Of a stretch of DNA of 64,000 nt, positions 28,567-38,801 are shown piece by piece. Where the stretch lies: the NCBI GenBank assembly GCA_963775835.1, contig CAVZKV010000002.1:1-64000 (forward strand), given 5' to 3'. Both the position numbers and the translations under genes were made by a program. The first letter of the stretch is position 1, and each line of letters opens with the position of its first letter. The DNA comes from AWTP1-13 sp963775835. GTDB taxonomy: Bacteria; Pseudomonadota; Alphaproteobacteria; Rhizobiales; Hyphomicrobiaceae. The notes beneath the pieces were generated by a model, which saw only the letters and a program-made list of their open reading frames with translations, was not told the origin of the DNA and made no database searches.

Positions 28567-29634
28567 ATGACTGACAGATCACCGGCAAAAGCAACGAGTT
28601 TGGTAGTGTTGTCATCGGGTTGTATGGCGATTTTTTTGGCGCTGATGTTTTCCAGCGTCGCGGCCGCGGAGAAGAAAGCGAGCCTGTGGGGTAGTAGCTC
28701 TGATCGAGTGGTAACGGCGCAAGTGAGCGGAAATCCCGACGGACGCTTGAGTGTCGACAGTCGTCTGCGCGATATCTTGCATCATCCGGCGTTTGCAGAA
28801 TTCGGTCGACTACTATTACCGTGGGACGGTCGCACCTACGCCGAAGATATGCCACTGAGCGCTGTCGGCTCGCTACTGCCATATCACAGTCATGTCTCTC
28901 CCAAGATCGTGGTGAGCGCGCTCAATCACATGATTGACGATGCACGCAATGGAAAGACCATATTCTACAATATCTACTCCGACGCGCAGAAGCGAGATGA
29001 GCTCGCGAGAGCGCACACAGGCTTGTTCTTCTTCCGTGGAAGGCCCGGGGCTCCGTTTGCTATTATCGCGCCGGGTGGCGGCTTCTCTTATGTCGGTTCC
29101 GTCCATGAGGGCTTTCCCCACGCCGTCGAGATCAGTAAGCAAGGCTACAATGCTTTCGTTCTGAAATATCGCGCGGGATTTGGCGCGACAGTCGCCACCC
29201 AGGATCTGGCTACTGCCGTCTCTTATGTTTTCCGGAACGCGGAATCGCTTAGTGTCGACACCGACAAGTACTCGCTCTGGGGTAGCTCGGCCGGAGCACG
29301 GATGGTCGCCACCATTGGCACCTATGGGGTTGCAGCCTATGGAGGGGATAACCTTCCACGGCCCGCGGCCATCGTTATGGCCTACACCGCTCATTCAGAC
29401 CATTCGTCAGCCGATCCTCCGACGTTTGTTGTCGTCGGCGAGAACGACGGCATCTCGCCGGCCGCCACGATGGAAAGGCGCGTTGCGGCACTTCGTCAAG
29501 AGGGCGTCGAGGTTGAGTATCACAAATATGAAAATGTCGGTCACGGCTTTGGGCTCGGCAGCGGTACCAGAGCCGAGGGATGGATCGTAGACGCCATTCG
29601 ATACTGGGAAAAGTTCGTGCTGAGAAAGCCCTGA
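28567..29634 (+). CDS. Secreted alpha/beta hydrolase
   Basis: 355 residues with a signal peptide (LVVLSSGCMAIFLALMFSSV then AAAEKK). An alpha/beta-hydrolase fold is indicated by an oxyanion strand FAIIAPGGGFSYVGSVHEGF, the nucleophile elbow WGSSAGARMVATIG (G-S-S-A-G), the acid strand TFVVVGENDGISP and the histidine loop YENVGHGFGLG. Resembles BD-FAE/esterase-lipase proteins acting on small or polysaccharide esters. It sits 114 nt after the cupin gene on the same strand, with its own likely promoter. Confidence 0.85.
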   Translation: MTDRSPAKATSLVVLSSGCMAIFLALMFSSVAAAEKKASLWGSSSDRVVTAQVSGNPDGRLSVDSRLRDILHHPAFAEFGRLLLPWDGRTYAEDMPLSAVGSLLPYHSHVSPKIVVSALNHMIDDARNGKTIFYNIYSDAQKRDELARAHTGLFFFRGRPGAPFAIIAPGGGFSYVGSVHEGFPHAVEISKQGYNAFVLKYRAGFGATVATQDLATAVSYVFRNAESLSVDTDKYSLWGSSAGARMVATIGTYGVAAYGGDNLPRPAAIVMAYTAHSDHSSADPPTFVVVGENDGISPAATMERRVAALRQEGVEVEYHKYENVGHGFGLGSGTRAEGWIVDAIRYWEKFVLRKP

Positions 29635-29803
29635 CGGTTAGCACGCCGAGAATGCAACCGCTGCACCAATGTGGCTCGAAGCACCACAGCGGTGCTGCCA
29701 GATCGCACTCGTATGGTCAAAAAATGCGACGGCGGAGGAAACTGTACTTCATGGACCCGGAGGCTTGCCGAGGTAGAAGTTGCCGGGGCTTACCCGAATG
29801 ACC

Positions 29804-29866
29804 GAGTTGGGACAACGGGTGGCAAGCAGTCGACGTGGCTTCCTCGATCCCCCAATCGCAGCGGCG
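29804..29866. repeat. Short dispersed repeat, copy A (partner 37345-37409)
   Basis: Two conserved blocks are shared with 37345-37409: gagttgg..aacgggt and, 16-18 nt later, a 30-bp block beginning ggcttcctcgatc and ending atcgcagcggcg (two mismatches). Here the repeat ends 8 nt before the stop codon of the cyclase gene; in the partner it ends at the break point of a transposase relic. Probably the end of a degraded mobile element. Confidence 0.65.
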
Positions 29867-29873
29867 CTAAGTT

Positions 29874-32800
29874 CTACTGGTCGAGTATAGCCTTCGCCTC
29901 CTTCAAGTCCTGCGTGTCGAAGCCCCCGGTGAACCAGGCATAGATGGACGTGAGAAGACTGAGCGCTTCGTCCCGTTTGCCCTGATCAATCCACAGCGCG
30001 CAAAGATCCCTTGCAGCTCGAAGCTCAAGCGATCGGGCCTGTTGGCCTCGTGCACTCCTTAACGCCTGGTCGAGCAATGCCTGCGCCTCGGTTCTAGCCT
30101 CCGGTGCACCGCGGACGAGCAGCGCGCGTGCCTTTAGTCGATACAGTTCGGCCTCAAATATCCGTTCGCCGTTATGACTGGCTGCGAAGAGTCCCTGTTC
30201 AATCACCTCCAGCGCAGCCTCCAGTTCATGTCGGAGTAACAAGGCCGGACACAACAGCACGTAGAGCGCTGTGATGCCGAGCTGATAGCCTGCACCACGA
30301 TACTGTTCCAAAGCGCCCCTTACTTGCTTGAGCGTGCCAACTGAAGGGTCAAGCATGGTCATGCAAATGTCCTGAACGGCGCGCGATAGGCCGTGCCAGT
30401 GCCGGAATCCGTGTTCCTCCGATAAGGTGAGGCAGCGCTCGGCGTGGCGGTGCGCTATCGCTGGCTCGCCGCGCAGAGCGTGAAGAATGGACGCATAGTA
30501 ACAAGCGTAAGCCTGTGTGTGGGGATGTCCGATGGCATCGGCACGTTGCAGCGCGGCGGCCATCCGCGTGCCCGCCATGTCGATGTGACCCAAGACCCAA
30601 AGGGCCCAAGACATCAGCGCTAGACCCGCCGCTCCCGCGTCCTGGCCAGCTGCGCGAGCAGCGAGTTTCTCGGCTTCACTGCTCGCGCTAAATGCCTCGA
30701 AAGCACGTTCAGTCAGTGCACGGGCATCAACGACGTCTCCCATAAACAGGCGTATCATGCCTAGTCCGCGTATCGCGTTGATCAACATCGGCCGATCATT
30801 GCGTGCTTCGGCGAGACCGAGCAACGTTGCGGTTAATTCCCGGGCTTGCTGCAGCTCGCCGCGAATGACGCTCGCGGTAGCCAGCCAAAACATGACCTGC
30901 AGGTACTCGGGCGCATCCCCGATGCGTGCGCACAAATCACGACCGCGAGCGAAGGTTGCAATGGCTGTGCTCGAGGCTGGACCTTGAGTGGCGATCAGGC
31001 AGGGTCCCAGAGCGAACTGGAGATCAAGTTCCAACCTGTCCCTCCCGGAGCCGTCCGGCAAGCAACCCACGGTCTCCAGGCCTCGCTGCAAGTGGGCGAT
31101 GGCTTCCAGATTGGCGAAACGCTGCGCGGCTTTCCGGCCGGCTTTTAGCCAGTAGCCCACCGCCTTTTCGATCAGTCCGGCCTCCGTGAGATGGTGCGCC
31201 AAGGTTTCAGGTTGGGCCTCCACGATTTCCGGAAACTGCAGCTCAAATGTGTTCCCAATCGCGGCGTGCAGCTGCGCGCGCCGGGGTTTCAGCAGGCAGG
31301 AATACGCAGCGTCTCGCACCAGCACGTGCTTAAAGGTGTAGACGGCGTGCGGAATTTCGCCCCGGCGGAGTATCAGCCCCGATCGAACCAGTCGATCGAG
31401 CGCCTCGTCCAGCTGCCCTTGCGGAAACCCGGCCACGGCATTCAACAGTTCGTACGAGAAGGCGCGGCCGACGACGGCGCCGATCTGTGCCACCTCCCTT
31501 ATCGGTGCCAACCGGTCGAGACGCGCTATCAGCGAGTTCATGCAAGGTGGTCGGGATCGCTAGCGACGGCAACGGCTTCTGAAGCACGTAATTGCCGTCC
31601 CGCTCTTGCAAGACTCCGCTTTCGAGCACCATTTTGGTCAGTTCCTCAACGAACAGGGGCACGCCCTCCGTGCGCTTGAGAATCTGGTTCGTCACCTCCT
31701 CAGGTAGCGTCTTGCCGCCGGTGATCCGCTCAATTATGGCCGCCCCGCCGACTCGGCCAAGTCGTGTTAGGAGAACGGTCGAGACATGCGCGTGGGGTGG
31801 CCAGGGCGGTGTAAACTGCGGCCGTGCGGTGATGATGAGCAGCACCCGAAGCTGCGGCACCCGATCAACGGCGACCGTGAGCAGCTCCAGCGAGGTCGGA
31901 TCGATCCAATGGACATCTTCGAAGATCATCAGCACTGGCTGCCTCGCTGCCACGCACTCGAACTGCGCCAAAAGCGCCGCCAGCGTCTTCGACTTTCGGC
32001 TCTGCGGACTCAGCTCTGGAAGGCGGTATCGGTCACTGGGTGGCAGCGACAGAAGGTTGGCCAGAAGCGCCACTGTCTGATCGCCGTCAACGGTCGACTG
32101 CACGATCAGCGTTTTGAGCTTGGCGAGCTTCTCAGCGGGCGAGTCGCCACGCTTGAAACGGGCAGCCCGTTCAAGTTGGCCGATGAATGGGAATAGCGCA
32201 CTGTTGGCGTAATGCGCTGAGCAAAAGTAGTGCAAGCTTGTGTGCGGCTCAGCCTGGAGCCGCTCTTGCAACGCGAGGGCAATGTGCGACTTGCCAATGC
32301 CCGGGTCTCCCGTCAGCACTACAACTCGGCCTTCGCCCTCGGTGGCAAGCCGCCACCGGCGTAACAGCAGATCGATCTCCTCATCACGCCCAAACAGCGG
32401 CGTCAGCTTGCTGTCGTGCTGTGCTTCAAAGCGGCTCTCTACGCCGCTTGTCCTCAGCACTTGCCACGCCACTATCGGTTCCGCCCAGCCTTTGACCTCG
32501 ACAGCGCCAAGATCGCGGTACTCGAAATGCCCGCCGGTGAGCCGGCGCGTGCTCGCAGAGATCACTACAGTACCCGGCTCGGCTAGCGCTTGCAGGCGAG
32601 CAGCGAGGTTGGGCGTGTCGCCGACCACAGCTTGCTCCTGCGAGGCACCCTCGCCGATCAGGTCGCCCACCACGGCGATCCCGGTTGCGATGCCAACCCG
32701 GACCCGCAACGGGACATTCACGCGCGTCTGCAGATTAGGGACGGCATCGACGAGCGCGAGACCGGCGCGCAGGGCTTGCTCAGCATCGTCTTCATGCGCT

Positions 32801-33228
32801 TGCGGATAGCCGAAATAGGCGAGCACGCCGTCGCCCATATATCGCGCCACGGTTCCCTGATATTCGGCGATTACCTCGGCGATGCGGCCGTGATAGACCA
32901 CCATCACTTGGCGCATGTCTTCCGGATCAAGCCGCGCCGAAAGCGCAGTCGAGCCAACCAGATCGCAAAACATCACCGTGATGTGGCGTCGCTCGGCATA
33001 GTCTTGGGCCGCAGGCTCGACCGCCGTTTGCGGCTCCCTGCCGGGCGTCCCTTGCAATTCGGCGATCGCTCGCAGCATCTTGCGGCGATGCCCGAGCAGC
33101 ACACCAAGCTCTTTGAGATCACTCTCGGTCAGATCGCGGATAACGGATAGATCCACACCGTTCTCGGCGAAGCGCCGAGCATATTCTCCGAGGTCAAGCG
33201 ATGCTAACCACTCTGCAATGTCCTTCAT
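29874..33228 (-). pseudogene. SAM-adenylate/guanylate cyclase-AAA ATPase-TPR regulator, frameshifted
   Basis: Start ATG 33228 (MKDIAEWLASLDLGEYARRF) gives a SAM-like domain at residues 1-60. A class III cyclase domain follows (ITVMFCDLVGSTALSARLDP, YMGDGVLAYFGYPQAHEDDA, GDTPNLAARLQALAEPGTVV), then an AAA/STAND ATPase (Walker A TGDPGIGKS near 303, IFEDVHWIDPTSLELL) and a long TPR array. Frames switch near 31537; dropping one A restores TLHDSLIARLDRLAPIREVA. Full length is about 1,118 residues, normal for the family. Such proteins are usually cytoplasmic cAMP-producing signal integrators. Confidence 0.85.
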
Positions 33229-34077
33229 GCGAGGGTCATGCTGTGCTGCTCCCAAAAGGTCTTGGTGTCGAGAGCACTGGCAGGGACTGTGATACCGACC
33301 AAAACCGACGGGGCGATCAGGGCGGATACGATACCCCAAAAGCGATCCGGACAACACCATCGTCACCGTAATCAGTCCGCCAACTCTGCCTGTGCTGCAA
33401 ATCACAGGCAGGGTTTTCCGGCGCCAACTAGGGTATTGCACGGAGGCTTGGCAGCACCGGCGGGAGGCTCATGTTGAGAGGGCGAGCGATGTCTTGTGCC
33501 GAGCAGCGCCTTGTTCGGTAGGTGCGGGCGAGATCGAAGGGAAGTACTGGGACCGGCTCATCATTGTCGCCGATCTGCACCAACTCTATGCTCGGCACTG
33601 CTCCTAGTGCGGCCTCGCGACTTATGGCGCTTACGCTGCCACACCACCACAACGCATGATCGCGCCCGCAACGCACCACCGCCAAGCACTCGGCAAATAC
33701 CTTGCTGCCAAGTGCGCTCTTCACCCTTGGTGACCACCCAGATGAAGCTCCTCCTCGTGCGTCAGCCTCCGTTCTGCATTCTCGATGGCTCCTCGAGCGC
33801 GGGGAAGTGCCCGCCAGCCGGCATGCGTGTCCATCGGCGGATGTTGCGTAGAACGGATCGGCCAGCGACCGAGCGGTGTCAGGATCAGTAGTGGGCGCGT
33901 TTCTCGCACTTATGCCCTTGCGGAAAAAAATTGTCGCCCCAGAGATCCACGAGGACAACTGAACCGTAGCATCAGGCAAGCGTATCGAGGCGGTGAGCGA
34001 ACCTGGGGAGTACGCGTCCGACTCTAGCGCGACAATTTTCTTGGCATTTCGTCATTTCAAAGAGGAGACGGCTAATA
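33229..34077. other. Gene-poor interval upstream of small secreted protein
   Basis: About 850 bp. Minus-strand open frame 33428-33979 has stretches that look protein-like (SIELVQIGDNDEPVPVLPFD) but no recognisable domain or start, and may be a relic. I see no RNA gene or strong repeat. Confidence 0.4.
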
Positions 34078-34379
34078 TGTTTCGCACCGCACTCGTTGCT
34101 GCTGCAGCAACCGCTCTTACTGTGGTGAGCACTGGCCTGAGCGCCCAAACCCTCGGTATTGCGGCCTGCGATGACTTCCTCAAAAAGTACGAGACGTGTG
34201 TGACCTCTCAGGTTCCGGCTGCTCAGCGAGCAACCTTCCAGGGCCAGTTCGACCAGTGGCGCAAGGCGTGGTCGGACATGGCCAAGAACCCGAACACCAA
34301 GGCAGGCCTCGAGAACGCTTGCAAACAAAGCGCCGAGCAGATGAAGACTGCAATGTCCGGGTTCGGCTGCAAGTTCTGA
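34078..34379 (+). CDS. Small secreted four-cysteine helical protein
   Basis: 100 residues from ATG 34078, preceded by AGAGGAG about 10 nt upstream. Signal peptide MFRTALVAAAATALTVVSTG ending LSAQ. The mature chain of ~75 residues has exactly four cysteines: CDDFLKKYETC (C-x9-C) and a second pair 15 residues apart ending GFGCKF. Helical prediction by eye and the cysteine layout suggest a disulphide-clamped helical hairpin in the periplasm. Similar unannotated proteins occur in rhizobia, as far as I recall. Function unknown. Confidence 0.7.
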
Positions 34380-34485
34380 GACGATTAGGGAGAGGCGCAA
34401 AGGCGAGGGCCAACTCGTCAGGGCATACGCTGTCGCTGTTGCGCCTTCCCCACCGCCTACGAAGTGCGGTGAACAGAAGACTCCG

Positions 34486-34551
34486 ACGTGACTTTCATGC
34501 ACTCAACGACGTGCTGCTAGCGGGCGCGATGGCGCTTGTTGCTCACTACCG
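34486..34551. repeat. 66-bp dispersed repeat, copy A (partner 47971-48037)
   Basis: Nearly identical to 47971-48037: acgtg-tttcatgcactcaacg--gtgctgct-agcgggcgcgatggcgcttgttgctc-ctaccg, with only about four substitutions and one indel. It contains a potential hairpin, gcactcaacg...gtgc, perfect (gcactc/gagtgc) in copy B. Both copies lie in intergenic DNA just downstream of plus-strand genes. Confidence 0.8.
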
Positions 34552-34630
34552 CACCTCGCTCAGCCGGCTCCCTGAATTGCCGCGGTGGGAATGGAAGAAG
34601 CTCAATCAGCAACCAGCGACAACATGAGCA

Positions 34631-34885
34631 ATGGCAGCGATCTCCCATATCATTACGATCCGGCGGGTCGCCCAAATGCTCGGGCGCGACGAAGACCTGC
34701 TGTGGGATCTGGCGGACTATGTCAAGCCTGAGGAGGGCAAGATCTGGATCCACGATATCAACGAAAGCGATACTCTTGCCTTCAGTCAGCTAGGCATCGA
34801 GACTTCTTCGAGAGATCATCACAGATCGGATCGATCGTACCCGCTGACGCCGCGGCCGCTGCGGTGCTCACTGTTCTCACCGTAG
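34631..34885 (+). CDS. Small conserved hypothetical protein, probably frameshifted at 3' end
   Basis: 84 residues. The N-terminal 55 residues look conserved: ISHIITIRRVAQMLGRDEDL, LWDLADYVKPEEGKIWIHDI, NESDTLAFSQLGIET. After that the frame turns into an Arg/Ser/Pro tail, while the next frame reads LREIITDRIDRT, the ending expected for this family (GIExLxEII). A one-base indel near 34805 is likely. I recall this family as a hypothetical protein of Bradyrhizobium-like genomes; no function known. Confidence 0.5.
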   Translation: MAAISHIITIRRVAQMLGRDEDLLWDLADYVKPEEGKIWIHDINESDTLAFSQLGIETSSRDHHRSDRSYPLTPRPLRCSLFSP

Positions 34886-35044
34886 GGTTACACATCGCTT
34901 TATGTAATGAACTCTTGTGCTTGACTGGCGAATCAACCTTAGCTGCAAGCATAAGTCAGGGGCGCATTGATAGTCAGGAGCAGCGCATAATCCACTTCTA
35001 TATCTGCCCCTCACTCCGATGACTCGGCCAACGTGGGGGCCCCG

Positions 35045-36106
35045 ATGAAGAGCCAGGCTAGCGCGCTTATCCCAACGCGGTGGTCGCTGGCTATAGGTAA
35101 GAGTTTCGCGTCCGCGTTGCTGCTTGGCACCGTATTGACCTTCCCGAACAGCGGCGCGTTCGCCGATGAAGGCGGTGTCAGTTTCTGGATTCCGGGGTTC
35201 TTCGGGAGTCTCGCTGCCTCGCCCCTCCAACCCGGATGGTCGGTTGCGAACATCTTTTATCATACGTCGGTGGATGCCGGCGGTGACGTCGCATTCGCGC
35301 GTCAGGTCGCGCGCGGGAACATCGCCGCGAATTTCACCGGCAACCTTAATGCAGTTCTCGATGCTGATGGGACTATCGGCTTCGTCCTTCCAAGCTACAC
35401 GTTCGCGTCCAAGGTTTTCGGTGGGCAACTGAACGTTGGCGCAGCTGTGGCCTACGGCCACTCGGCTGGCTCGGTCGACGCAACCTTGACAGGGGCAGTC
35501 GGTCCCTTCGGCTTCACGGTATCACGCGGTTTCAGCGATGAGGTCACCGGCTTCGCCGACGTGCCGCTCATTGCCAGCCTGCGCTGGAACCAGGGCGTGC
35601 ACAATTACATGACCTATGTCCTGACGGCTTTGCCAGTCGGTAACTACGAGGCGAGGCGTCTCGCCAATCTCGGCATTGGACACTCAGGGGTGGATAGTGG
35701 CTTCGGCTACACCTACTTCGATCCGAAATCCGGCAACGAATTTTCGGCTGTTCTCGGTTTCACCTATAATTTCGAGAACAATCACACCGACTACCAGAAC
35801 GGCGTTGACATGCACCTGGATTGGGGGGCCTCAAAATTCCTGACCAAACAGTGGCAGGTAGGCCTTGTGGGCTACGTCTACCAGCAGATTTCTGGTGACC
35901 ACGGGTCCGGCGACCGGGTCGGCAGCTTCGAGTCCCGCGTGATTGGCGTTGGGCCGCAGCTCGGCTACGTCTTTCCGATCGACAACAAATATCAAGGCTA
36001 CCTGAACCTCAAGGGCTACAAGGAATTTGATGCGGATCACCGCGCGGAAGGCTGGAACGTATGGCTCACATTCTCGATCTCGCCTGCTCCGCCTAAACAA
36101 CCATAG
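35045..36106 (+). CDS. Outer-membrane channel-like protein (phenol MetA-degradation/SphA family)
   Basis: 353 residues from ATG 35045 (MKSQASALIP). Signal peptide ASALLLGTVLTFPNSGAFAD. The mature chain has features of the Phenol_MetA_deg family: GGVSFWIPGFFGSLAASPLQ at the N-terminus, alternating amphipathic strands, and the closing aromatic strand (AEGWNVWLTFSIS). FSAVLGFTYNFENNHTDYQN and GLVGYVYQQISGDHGSGDRV are typical inner repeats. These proteins form outer-membrane beta-barrels thought to take up aromatic or hydrophobic compounds. No catabolic genes are adjacent. Confidence 0.8.
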   Translation: MKSQASALIPTRWSLAIGKSFASALLLGTVLTFPNSGAFADEGGVSFWIPGFFGSLAASPLQPGWSVANIFYHTSVDAGGDVAFARQVARGNIAANFTGNLNAVLDADGTIGFVLPSYTFASKVFGGQLNVGAAVAYGHSAGSVDATLTGAVGPFGFTVSRGFSDEVTGFADVPLIASLRWNQGVHNYMTYVLTALPVGNYEARRLANLGIGHSGVDSGFGYTYFDPKSGNEFSAVLGFTYNFENNHTDYQNGVDMHLDWGASKFLTKQWQVGLVGYVYQQISGDHGSGDRVGSFESRVIGVGPQLGYVFPIDNKYQGYLNLKGYKEFDADHRAEGWNVWLTFSISPAPPKQP

Positions 36107-36173
36107 AGCGCCGCCTAGTTCATCGAGAAGTGAAGACTATTGGGTCCAACGGCAATTAGTCGAGGCCTTCGGT

Positions 36174-36773
36174 CTAAAAGCCAAACTGGCGCAGTCCAGT
36201 AAGCGCAAACTGAACCCCCATCGAAATGACAATCAGCCCCATGAAGCGCGTAGCCGCGTCTCGCGCAAATCCACCTTCGACGGATTGATGGGCGACACGC
36301 GCGACAAGCACCATGGCCAGCCAAGTAAGAGCACTTGCAACTGCGATTGCAATCAGGGCTGTTACTGGAAATCCCAACCTTGTGTGGGCGGCAGATAGTG
36401 TAATCACCCCGGTGATCGTCCCCGGACTTGCCGCAAACAGGATCAAGGGCGTCAGAGACGCGCTCGTCCCCAAAGGTCTACTGGGTGACGCCGATGATCC
36501 ATGACCGCTGAGCATGGAGAAGCCCATCCAGGCCAGGACGCCACCGCCCGCCACCATGAATGCGTCGAGGGACACGCCGAACAAGGTTAACAATTGCGTC
36601 CCGATGAGTGCGGCGCCGCTAAGAATTATTACGACGGCCAACGCCACCTTTATCGCGTCCGCGCGCCGTTCGGGGGTAGACCGTTCCGCTTCAATTCGCG
36701 CAAACATCGCGCCACAGACGAGAGGGTTCACCAACGACAGCACCGTTACGATGGCCTGAAGCTGCTCTTGCAT
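36174..36773 (-). CDS. MarC-family integral membrane protein
   Basis: 199 residues with six hydrophobic helices. Family hallmarks: LSLVNPLVCGAMFARI near the N-terminus, VSLDAFMVAGGGVLAWMGFS, the loop TPLILFAASPGTITGVITLS and the end FMGLIVISMGVQFALTGL. MarC proteins are of unknown transport function despite the historical name (not drug resistance). It converges with the channel-like gene upstream. Confidence 0.85.
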   Translation of the reverse strand: MQEQLQAIVTVLSLVNPLVCGAMFARIEAERSTPERRADAIKVALAVVIILSGAALIGTQLLTLFGVSLDAFMVAGGGVLAWMGFSMLSGHGSSASPSRPLGTSASLTPLILFAASPGTITGVITLSAAHTRLGFPVTALIAIAVASALTWLAMVLVARVAHQSVEGGFARDAATRFMGLIVISMGVQFALTGLRQFGF

Positions 36774-37344
36774 GCGTAGCTACACCTCAGGGTTCCAGCT
36801 TCCATATCTCGGACGTCTTAGAGCTTCGGGACTAGCAGCATCGAAGATCAATCTTAGAGTGATTGGGCCCGCACGTCTCCTGGTTGGGATGATGACTTTT
36901 CGCTACGTGCACTTCCACTTTCCCTCGGACATTTGCGTAAGCCGGGTTTGGGGATTGTCTGGATACATTTTGCCCGGGGTTGATCGTAGCATTCTCGCCC
37001 ATTCTTGTACGTGCTGTCCGTTAGCCACTTCGAGGGGGTACAATCTTCGCAGGAGGGCAGCCTTCGTTAACCTGCCTCATTGTGGCGCCGGCCTTGGCGC
37101 AGCAGACCGCTAGCGTGTGGTCAAATAATTGGAACGGCGGCGGAGCATCGTAGGCGCCAAACACGGTGGCCGGTCTTGGTCCAGACTAGGCGTCGTAGGC
37201 ATCGCAGCTTGCCGAGACTGGGCGCCTGAGTTGCAATGACGAGTGAGCAGGGTCCCGCTCGGTGCTTGCAATTCTTTGATCGCAGAGGCGCTAGCTCAGG
37301 GCGGAAGCTGTAGTTAGTACGACGTCGCAAGCTTACCGAAGCCT
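36774..37344. other. Gene-free interval
   Basis: About 570 bp upstream of the MarC gene, up to the repeat at 37345. Open frames have no recognisable domain. It may hold the marC-like promoter, which I cannot place. Confidence 0.4.
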
Positions 37345-37409
37345 GAGTTGGCATAACGGGTACGGGAAGCGTCTTACGCGGCTTCCTCGATCTCCCGATC
37401 GCAGCGGCG
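37345..37409. repeat. Short dispersed repeat, copy B (partner 29804-29866)
   Basis: Carries gagttggcataacgggt and a 30-bp block from ggcttcctcgatctcc to gcagcggcg, matching copy A. It directly adjoins the transposase relic beginning at 37410. Confidence 0.65.
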
Positions 37410-37755
37410 GGGTCAGCGTAGTAGGTCGCCAACCCGCGCAGCGTCAGCACCTCGGCCGTGAAAAAGTCGGTCCCCGCCAATAGCGCCAGGTCCGAATGAA
37501 GGCCTGCCATGTGGTCGTGCGCTTGCGCTCCCGCGCGCGCGGTACGCCGTGGCGTCGCAGAACATTTCCCACCGTTTGGTCGGAGACCTCAATTCCAGAT
37601 TGGCCAGCACCCCCACAATCCGGTCATAGCCCCAAGAGCGGTTCTCTTCGGCCATGAGGACAATCAGTTCCTCAATTGCCCTGTCGACCGGGGGTCGACC
37701 TGGGCCTCGATACTTCGAGCCATCGGCGCGAGGAGCCTCCGGTACCATCCCAGAA
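37410..37755 (-). mobile_element. Insertion-sequence relic: middle of integrase-core transposase
   Basis: Minus strand: YYSGMVPEAPRADGSKYRGP, GRPPVDRAIEELIVLMAEEN, RSWGYDRIVGVLANLELRSP, then a frame change to LLAGTDFFTAEVLTLRGLAT followed by YY. This is the HTH-to-first-Asp segment (GTDFF) of an rve-type transposase, cut off just after the first catalytic aspartate. It complements, but need not belong with, the C-terminal piece at 12615-12880. Confidence 0.7.
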
Positions 37756-37850
37756 TAGTACCGGCAGTGTGGCAGTCGCTACGTCGCCGAGTGCCTTGCG
37801 GCCCAGTCGACCCCATTCGTGTAATGTTAATGACAAATATCCGGGTATAC

Positions 37851-38033
37851 CTACGGCAAGTCCCAGGGAATTGTTAGGCCGGTCATCCGGGCATATAAAA
37901 AGAAGGCCAGGATAAGAAGATACGCAATAACCATTATCCAACGACCGATAGTCCAAGGCGTATCTTTGATAACCAATTCCCACCCAACTACTACGGCCAA
38001 TGCTATGAGAATAGTTGTCCTGAGCCCAGGCAT
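37851..38033 (-). CDS. Small two-helix membrane protein
   Basis: 60 residues from ATG 38033 with GGGGAGG 7 nt upstream. Two hydrophobic helices (TILIALAVVVGWELVI and WIMVIAYLLILAFFLYA) separated by a short polar turn. Only 12 nt after the stop of the next small membrane gene, so the two form a mini-operon in a distinctly AT-rich patch. No known family. Confidence 0.5.
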   Translation of the reverse strand: MPGLRTTILIALAVVVGWELVIKDTPWTIGRWIMVIAYLLILAFFLYARMTGLTIPWDLP

Positions 38034-38045
38034 TAGAAGCCTCCC

Positions 38046-38249
38046 CTATGGGCTAAGCGTCTTACGTAGTCCCTTATTCCCTATCTTCTTCCAGAATGGA
38101 TTTATCCGAGGGTCCCGCTCTTTCTCCGAGAAGACCAGGGAAATAAGAAAATTAACAATATAGATGATGATGTAGACAATAAAAACAAAGAGGACGATGA
38201 AACCAGCCGCCTTAGCGGAGAGGATAAGGATGTTGAGGAGGGTATCCAT
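38046..38249 (-). CDS. Small membrane protein with basic tail
   Basis: 67 residues: one long hydrophobic helix pair (LLNILILSAKAAGFIVLFVF, IVYIIIYIVNFLISLVF) and a basic C-terminus (EKERDPRINPFWKKIGNKGL). The tail resembles the end of the small protein encoded at 38536-38718. Base composition is far lower in GC than the flanks, indicating recent acquisition. Confidence 0.5.
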   Translation of the reverse strand: MDTLLNILILSAKAAGFIVLFVFIVYIIIYIVNFLISLVFSEKERDPRINPFWKKIGNKGLRKTLSP

Positions 38250-38535
38250 TTACTTCGAATGCCTTCTTCTCCAATATCGACGTATTTTGGGCAGTCTTTT
38301 AGAATGATTGACCCGAGTAGGCTTATCGTTGCCGCATCGCAACCCCAGAGTTAAAACCTTGAGCGGAGCAATTATATGTTTTGCAGCAAGCTTGCTTGAC
38401 GGTCAATCGTGGCAGAAACCACAACGAACGATAGGAGAAGCGCAGCGAGTGTCTTGCTATGACGGCAAAATTTTAACGAACGCATCCATTGAGGGTAAAA
38501 GCACCTTGGTCAATCCTTAGAGTGCTCTCTTTTCC

Positions 38536-38718
38536 CTATCTTCTTCCGAAATGGATGTATCCTCGGGTCTTGCTCCTGCTCCAAACGATCACAAAAATGA
38601 TGGCCATAACGAAATAGGTCACAACATAAGCCACAACAGCAAACGGCACGAACCAAACAGCAATGCCATTGGCGATAGCAATAAGGATGTAAAGAAGCTC
38701 AGTCTTCGAGTGACGCAA
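38536..38718 (-). CDS. Possible small two-helix membrane protein (TTG start or 5'-truncated)
   Basis: 60 residues: LLYILIAIANGIAVWFVPFA and VVAYVVTYFVMAIIFVIVW, then a basic tail (SRSKTRGYIHFGRR). The only start codon is TTG at 38718, just after a terminator-like hairpin, so it could be a truncated gene. Same AT-rich islet as the two small membrane genes at 37851 and 38046. Confidence 0.35.
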   Translation of the reverse strand: MRHSKTELLYILIAIANGIAVWFVPFAVVAYVVTYFVMAIIFVIVWSRSKTRGYIHFGRR

Positions 38719-38720
38719 AG

Positions 38721-38749
38721 GAAAAGCCCTAGGGACACCTCCTAGGGCT
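38721..38749 (-). terminator. Rho-independent terminator of the small secreted-protein gene
   Basis: On the minus strand AGCCCTAGG, a 7-nt loop and CCTAGGGCT form a perfect 9-bp stem followed by TTTTCCTTT. It lies 53 nt after the stop codon of the gene at 38802-39047. Confidence 0.7.
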
Positions 38750-38801
38750 CAGTTTATCACAGACTACTACCGAAGGAAGCTACCTGTCAGGTTTGCTGAA
38801 G

